In this document: positions 32,291 through 32,500 of the stretch, piece after piece
How positions within the stretch are numbered: position 1 is the stretch's first letter
Layout of the letters: each line of letters starts with the position of its first letter
Origin: Mansonella perstans
Taxonomy: Eukaryota > Nematoda > Chromadorea > Rhabditida > Onchocercidae
Length of the DNA stretch: 32,500 nucleotides
Reading direction: 5' to 3'
Assembly (NCBI GenBank): GCA_037074765.1
Contig: JBAMDO010000085.1
Location: 1 to 32,500 of the forward strand
Made by a program: the position numbers and the translations under genes
The notes under the pieces: generated by a model
Told to the model about the DNA's origin: nothing
What the model saw: only the letters and a program-made list of their open reading frames with translations
Databases searched by the model: none

Positions 32291-32500
32291 GTAAGTTTTT
32301 TTTTTTAAATTTCTTTAGAATTGTAATTTTTCCACATATTTGTTTCGGTGTTTCATTATGTATAGTAATGGTGGAATATACGTTAATGTAATCTTCAAAT
32401 TTTTAAGATTTAAAAGTTTTTAATTTTTAAAATGGGAATTTTACAATTCGTTGCAGAATAGTAAATAATAGTAGTAGCAGTAGTAGTAGTGGTAGTGTAC
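32291..32500 (+). other. Start of intron 2, with a candidate acceptor and Ser-codon triplet tract at the window edge
   Basis: GTAAGT at 32291 opens the intron. At 32451-32456 TTGCAG is followed by a run rich in AGT triplets to the window end. If TTGCAG were used, the phase-2 join would read Lys-Ile-Val-Asn-Asn and then about seven Ser, an open frame. That would not supply the Cys the finger needs, so the tract may be intronic, an alternative exon, or a sign of an unusual finger. The true third exon is not identified. Confidence 0.45.

Overview
This looks like nuclear DNA from a eukaryote, most likely an AT-rich invertebrate. By eye it is about three quarters A+T. It is dense in micro- and minisatellites, has almost no long open frames, and carries one recognisable gene fragment with GT-AG introns. 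The splice acceptors (TTTTTGCAG, AAATTTCAG) and an acceptor only 12 nt before a start codon resemble nematode genes, including trans-spliced ones. That assignment is an inference, not an identification. There are no bacterial-style operons, ribosome binding sites, CRISPR arrays or recognisable transposon proteins.

Layout. From 1 to about 30.88 kb I find no gene I can name. The region is A+T-rich spacer (or a long upstream intron) broken up by: simple repeats (CA/GT, GTAT, AAT, GTT/GCT, GA, ATGC and a 35-base T run); local two- or three-copy duplications with units of about 35-190 bp; and several minisatellites. The minisatellites include a near-perfect 30-bp array at 21.44 kb, a 33-bp array at 22.14 kb, a ~31-bp array at 22.44-23.08 kb, a higher-order ~248/82-bp degenerate array at 19.89-20.43 kb, and a three-copy ~180-bp array at 27.31-27.86 kb. 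Three places are less AT-rich and non-repetitive: 8.26-8.41 kb (a possible minus-strand exon), 18.9-19.65 kb, and 20.45-21.13 kb.

The one supported gene starts at 30,904 on the + strand and runs off the right edge. Exon 1 (30904-31036) encodes a Ser-rich N-terminus. Exon 2 (32197-32290) carries the first half of a CCCH zinc finger of the tristetraprolin/TIS11 (ZFP36) type, a family that binds AU-rich elements in mRNA 3' UTRs and promotes mRNA decay. The exon phases match (phase 1, then phase 2). The finger is cut by an intron just before its third ligand, so the rest of the gene should lie beyond the window.

I found no convincing new biological system. The points most worth checking are the split zinc finger and its acceptor at 32,456, the candidate minus-strand exon near 8.3 kb, two strong palindromes (7438-7475 and 8142-8181), the ACGT-rich islands, and the unusual density of short local duplications.
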